A model generated the notes under the pieces. That model was not told the origin of the DNA. It did no database searches and saw only the letters and a program-made list of their open reading frames with translations. 64,000 bases of DNA from Phialocephala subalpina (Eukaryota; Ascomycota; Leotiomycetes; Helotiales; Mollisiaceae): NCBI GenBank assembly GCA_900073065.1, contig FJOG01000025.1:186001-250000 (forward strand). The letters are read 5' to 3'. Of this stretch, positions 59,831 through 64,000 are shown piece by piece. Within the stretch, counting starts at the first letter, position 1. Each line of letters begins with the position of its first letter. A program made the translations under genes and the position numbers.

Positions 59831-60216
59831 TTTTGCGTGACAACCCTCGAAGGCTCAGGATTTGCTGGCATGAAGATTTTGTGCCCCTAAGCAGCACGTG
59901 ATTCTAGCTCTATGACGCCTCTCATTGGTGCATCTTGACTTCACATGGGTTTTGCTCCTTCCTCTTGCTCATCGGTACATTTAGATAAGCACATGTTCTC
60001 TTTCTTTCTTATTGTCCCATACCATCTTGGTTTTGAATACATTCTTAAACTTTGTTTTCGGTCTTGATCATCACTCCTCGGAACGCTCGGAGCCTGGCCT
60101 CATCATCCTTATCTAGTCATCGTGTTACGAAATTTCCAAACTGCTTTGAAAGGATCACATTTGTTAGGCTATGCAATTTCGTTATCATAACTGTCTCTTC
60201 TTTACATATACCCCGA
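59831..60216. promoter_or_regulatory. Divergent promoter ELP6 / DHCR24-like
   Basis: A 386-bp spacer between opposed start codons. The frame upstream of the DHCR24-like ATG is open for 55 codons but has no ATG. No specific motif was recognised. Confidence 0.45.
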
Positions 60217-61740
60217 ATGGACAATCACGACAGAGCAGTAGCGCAAATTGCTACTAGTATAAGCAAATTCCATTCTCGCAAAGAAGCATTCCGGATATAT
60301 CATGGCTCGACGAACAGTACTCGTCAGTCTCAATATCAGCGGGACAAAATGGTCGATACATCCCGATTGAACCGTGTTCTGAAAGTGGACGAGGAAAGCA
60401 AGACCGTTTTGGTCGAGCCAAATGTTCCTATGGATGCACTTGTCGAAGCAACATTGAAGCATGGCTTGATTCCACCGGTCGTCATGGAGTTTCCTGGTAT
60501 TACAGTTGGAGGAGGATTTGCTGGAACGGCGGGAGAGAGTAGCTCCTTCCGATACGGGTTCTTTGACCGAACTATCAACTGGATCGAGATGGTACTTGCG
60601 AATGGCGAAATTGTCAAGGCTTCTCCTGCAGAAAGAACAGACTTATTCTATGGCGTTGCCTCATCATTTGGAACGTTAGGGGTGACAACTCTACTCGAAG
60701 TCCAATTGATCGAAGCAAAGGCATATGTGGCGCTCGCCTATCATCCTGTCTCAAGCGTTTCGGAAGCACAAAAAGGGATCGAGAAGGCAACCAATGATCC
60801 AACATGTGACTACCTAGACGGTATCATGTACTCCGAGACCAAGGGTGTTGTCTGCGCCGGACGCTTGACAAATGACATCGGCATCCATGTCTCAGTTCAA
60901 AAGTTTACACGACCTTCAGACCCCTGGTTCTACACCCATGTCCAAAAAATCACAAAAGACCTCACATCACCCGTCACGGAAGCAATTCCCATAGTCGATT
61001 ACCTCTTCCGGTACGACCGAGGCGGTTTCTGGGTCGCCAGATACGCATACAAATACTTCCTCACGCCCTTCAATCGCATCACCCGCTATCTCCTCGACGA
61101 CCACATGCACACACGAGTAATGTACCACGCTCTCCACCAGAGCGGTCTCTCATCGCAGTACATAATTCAAGACGTCGCTATCCCATACACCCAAACATCA
61201 ACTTTCATGTCCTACCTCGATACAAACTTCAAGCATTACCCAATTTGGCTCTGTCCTCTCAAGCAGAGCGGGAAAGGAATAGCATCGACGCACTCCTTGC
61301 AAGCCGATAAACTCAACGCCCAACTCCCCGAATTTATGTTAAACTTCGGTGTTTGGGGACCAGGCCCCAAGAACCGCGACAAGTTCGTAGCCTGGAACCG
61401 AGATTTCGAAAGAAAGGTCCATGAGCTAGGTGGGCAGAAATGGCTGTACGCCCATACGTTCTACACCGAAGCAGAGTTCGACGAAATATACAACCGGAAA
61501 GAGTACGATGCTTTGAGAGAGAAGTACCATGCGACTTACCTACCTAGTGTGTACGATAAAGTGAAAGTGGATGTTGAGAAAGAGAAACAGAAGGTTGTGT
61601 ATGAGAGTTGGAGAGACTGGTTGAGGGCGAGTGCTAAGAAGATTTGGCCTTTGCAGGGTCTGTATGGAGTTTATTCCGCTTGGAGAAGAGATGAGTACCT
61701 GTTGCCAAGGACGGAGAGGAAGAGTGGGAAGATTGAATAG
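60217..61740 (+). CDS. FAD-dependent oxidoreductase, DHCR24/DWF1 (delta-24 sterol reductase)-like
   Basis: A single exon of 507 aa from the first in-frame ATG, at 60217. The N-terminal FAD_binding_4 domain has RIYHGSTNSTR, then KTVLVEPNVPMDALVEATLK, PVVMEFPGITVGGGFAGTAG and SSFRYGFFDRTINWIEMVLA. This is the same order as in DHCR24/DIMINUTO. The C-terminal half includes YDRGGFWVARYAYKYF and QDVAIPYTQTSTFMSYLDT. In animals and plants this enzyme reduces the sterol side-chain 24(25) or 24(28) double bond. Filamentous fungi normally use ERG4 for the last step, so the substrate here is uncertain. The long N-terminal membrane anchor of the animal enzyme is absent. Confidence 0.88.
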   Translation: MDNHDRAVAQIATSISKFHSRKEAFRIYHGSTNSTRQSQYQRDKMVDTSRLNRVLKVDEESKTVLVEPNVPMDALVEATLKHGLIPPVVMEFPGITVGGGFAGTAGESSSFRYGFFDRTINWIEMVLANGEIVKASPAERTDLFYGVASSFGTLGVTTLLEVQLIEAKAYVALAYHPVSSVSEAQKGIEKATNDPTCDYLDGIMYSETKGVVCAGRLTNDIGIHVSVQKFTRPSDPWFYTHVQKITKDLTSPVTEAIPIVDYLFRYDRGGFWVARYAYKYFLTPFNRITRYLLDDHMHTRVMYHALHQSGLSSQYIIQDVAIPYTQTSTFMSYLDTNFKHYPIWLCPLKQSGKGIASTHSLQADKLNAQLPEFMLNFGVWGPGPKNRDKFVAWNRDFERKVHELGGQKWLYAHTFYTEAEFDEIYNRKEYDALREKYHATYLPSVYDKVKVDVEKEKQKVVYESWRDWLRASAKKIWPLQGLYGVYSAWRRDEYLLPRTERKSGKIE

Positions 61741-62062
61741 GATTTACTCTAAGGTTCTTCAACGGCAATGAGAAGACACCAGGACCAAAGCTAGCTCTTA
61801 CAGATCAGGTGTAACTCGAGCGTGACAAGCTTGAATAAAATACTTTCCTGAGAAGTTGCTTCATTTGCTGATCACAAGAGGGGGCAGATCAAAGTACTGG
61901 GGGCCAAAATATTTGTCCAAAAAGGTTCATGCAATCTATCATCAAGGTATCATGAACGCAACAAACCGGCTCCTATTTCCATGCTCCAGACGTTCATAAG
62001 TCTATCCCTCACTCCTAAGCAATGCAAAATCCAATCTAGAAGAAGCCAGACACAGTTCAAAG
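61741..62062. other. Convergent spacer
   Basis: A 322-bp spacer between the 3' ends of the oxidoreductase and transporter genes. Nothing else was seen. Confidence 0.4.
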
Positions 62063-64000
62063 CTAGAACTTCTCCATCAGGTTCATCCTGACAGTCCACA
62101 TTCGAGCCCGTTTCCCGAAAATATACATGGGAATGGTGAACGACATAAAAATGAGCTGAATAACGCCGAGCCAAATGAAGACCTTCTTGGAGCCATCGGT
62201 CTCAAGCCACTTCGCGAAGAACAAACTGAATACCAATCCGTGGAAGATATTCTTACTGAAGTTGAGGGTGACCAAGGCTTCACCAGCATATTGGCGGTAG
62301 CTGTCAACACAGAAAGTGATGGCTGTCGTGGAGCCCAACGAGCAGCCGAAAGAAATAATGCCGAAAAATATTGCGGTGACGATCCAAGCGTCGTGTACTT
62401 GGGCAGACCAACCGAAACCCATGAGACCGATGACAGTGGTGACAGCTACAGGGGCAGCCATTACCAGGCGAAATTCTGGCTCATAGAGACCTCCATTTCG
62501 CCTGGACATGGCCTTGACGATAATGTCGCTGACTTTGCCAGCAACTGCTGTTCCGAGGACGCCTCCAATGAAAGGAGACAAGTAGATGAGACCGGTCGAT
62601 AAAGCCGAGAAATTATAGGTTGATCGAGTGCGGTAGATAACAGCAACGGACTCGGACAAGACGATCAGCCAACCGACAGCGCAAGAATAGACAACAGCAG
62701 ACCAGAGGACGGCGGGATAGGCGAAAAGAATAAAAGGCCGGATTGCCACGCGAATCCATTTGTCGTAGTTCAATCGACCTTGGAATGGCTTCAATTGTTG
62801 GACAAAAGTTTGAGGTGGAGCTTGTCTGAGGTGAGCGATGTAAGGTGCAACAGGTTTAGTAGGTAAAGTTGATCCGACGTGATCAGGTGCTGGAGAGGAT
62901 ACGCCATCATTGTTCATATTATTGTGGCCTGCTTGAATATAGTCTGTAGAGTTCTTCTCTACATCTCTGTACCATGGAGAGTTGAAATTGTGCAAGGCTG
63001 GTGTCGGAGGAGCGTTACCAGATGGTTGAACCATACCGGCCCATTCATGTGCTGGATCAGGGGTATGGGCGGCATCCATTGGATTCACAGTCGTATCTGT
63101 GGAGGGAGTGATAGGTTCATTAGGTGTCCTGCTCGCACCATCGTGCGAAACTCTGTTTTCGGCAGCAAATCCGACATGGAGATCGCGGTGAGGTTGAGCA
63201 CCACTAGCTAGTACGGCCTTCTTTGGTGTGGTGGGACTTCCATGGTCAGCGGCAGCATCCTTCTCGAGAACTTCTTCGTCTTGGTTTCCTTCAACTTCTT
63301 TTTCAGGCTCCTGGTGTGCCGTTTTGTGAGAGCTACGACTTGAGAACAGTGTAAGATTATGCCAAGATCCATGGTGTTTTGATGCTCTTCGGCTCTTCGG
63401 GACTGGTGTTCTATCCCAGAACGATTCTGGCACGAACAGGAAGAGGAGACAGCCACAAAACCCAACTACCATAGCAACGATCCTGTTGCAAGTCAGTCGT
63501 TGAATGCCCCAAATCTGATAGCAGTGATAGGAGATTGAAAACTTACCAAAACACCCATCTCCAACTCAATGATTGGATAATGGCAGCACTGACTAGTGGA
63601 ACCAAATTCTTGCCTCCGAGAAGCAGTAAAGTGTAGATGCCAATCCGGTAGGCTCGTTCATGCAAGAAAAAGATCTCAGCGATCGTAGCGGATGGCAAAC
63701 ATTCGACGGGACTAACAGAGATACCTTGGAAGATTCTTGCCACGAGAAGAGAGTTGTAGCTTGGCGATACAGCACACCAGACGGATGCCACGATGAAGAT
63801 GATCGCGCTCACAAGATAGACAGGCCGCTTTCCGTAGAGGATAGCCGTTGGAGAAGTGACTACACTACCTACTCCAAGGCCCATCATGTAGCTATTTCGG
63901 AATTAGTTTACATCTTTTGTAAGTTTCGAGAGTGCAGATGCATGTCCTAGGAGTGCATTTCGAGCTGAAGTGCGGATGGAGCAACTACTGCTGAGACAAT
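62063..64000 (-). CDS. MFS transporter (DHA1-type), 5' end outside the window
   Basis: Exons 63891-63547 and 63482-62063 join over a 64-nt intron (donor GTAAGT, acceptor AACAG), rebuilding SWRWVFWIVAMVVGFCG. The first half has YMMGLGVGSVVTSPTAILYG KRPVYL (the A-loop GKRP of MFS proteins) and VARIFQGISVSPVECLPSAT. A cytosolic loop of roughly 220 residues, rich in Pro, Asp and His, separates the two six-helix halves. The second half contains FGIISFGCSLGSTTAITFCV. Such transporters export drugs or metabolites; the substrate is unknown. Beyond 63892 (good acceptor, branch ACTAAT) a stretch near 63952-64000 reads VSAVVAPSALQLEMHS, as expected for helix 1, but no canonical donor joins it in frame. 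Confidence 0.85.

Noticed and set aside
60052..60216. N-terminal extension of the DHCR24-like protein
   Set aside because: The frame is open for 55 codons but contains no ATG, and no upstream exon with good splice sites was found.

Overview
The window is nuclear DNA from a filamentous ascomycete (Pezizomycotina); the class cannot be fixed from sequence alone. Genes are split by short introns, mostly 45-65 nt, with GTRNGT-like donors and CTAAC/CTGAC branch points. The content fits as well: 2EXR-type proteins, a caleosin, a heterokaryon-incompatibility relic, fungal NTE1 and Sos7. There are no bacterial operons, CRISPR arrays, rRNA genes or convincing tRNA genes. Gene models were built by joining open frames at splice sites; in every completed model the summed exon length is a multiple of three.

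Layout. 0-5 kb: 5' part of an ALG5-like glucosyltransferase (minus, cut by the window edge) and a CSC1/OSCA-like channel (minus). 5.2-11.6 kb: a gene-poor stretch, then three related 2EXR-type loci, two broken and one intact. 12.1-19 kb: guanine deaminase and the lysophospholipase NTE1 (both minus). 19.4-30.5 kb: a plus-strand run of eIF2-alpha, inner-membrane peptidase IMP2, a mitochondrial carrier, a PPR protein, NCA2 and a SEC4-type Rab. 30.7-35.1 kb: a divergent pair, a conserved protein of unknown role and the ribosome-maturation AAA ATPase AFG2/DRG1. 35.6-37.3 kb: a caleosin carrying an exact 250-bp tandem duplication, and a small unknown protein. 38.1-41.0 kb: PSY2, the PP4 regulatory subunit. 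41-54 kb: mostly gene-poor, with a five-exon membrane protein (using a GC-AG intron), a conserved low-complexity protein and a HET relic. 53.7-56.3 kb: an RS-domain splicing-type protein and Sos7, divergent. 56.5-57.6 kb: decayed coding sequence with a 32-bp inverted repeat. 58-64 kb: RPL37, ELP6, a DHCR24-like FAD oxidoreductase and an MFS transporter cut by the right edge.

Most genes are conserved housekeeping functions: translation (eIF2-alpha, RPL37, AFG2, ELP6), mitochondria (IMP2, carrier, PPR, NCA2), membrane lipid and vesicle traffic (NTE1, SEC4, CSC1-like), chromosome segregation and signalling (Sos7, PSY2). The fast-evolving material lies in the 2EXR cluster, the caleosin, the HET relic and the 56.5-57.6 kb block. 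I found no coherent new multi-gene system. The best leads are the caleosin duplication, the decaying 2EXR array, the GC-AG intron and the inverted repeat.
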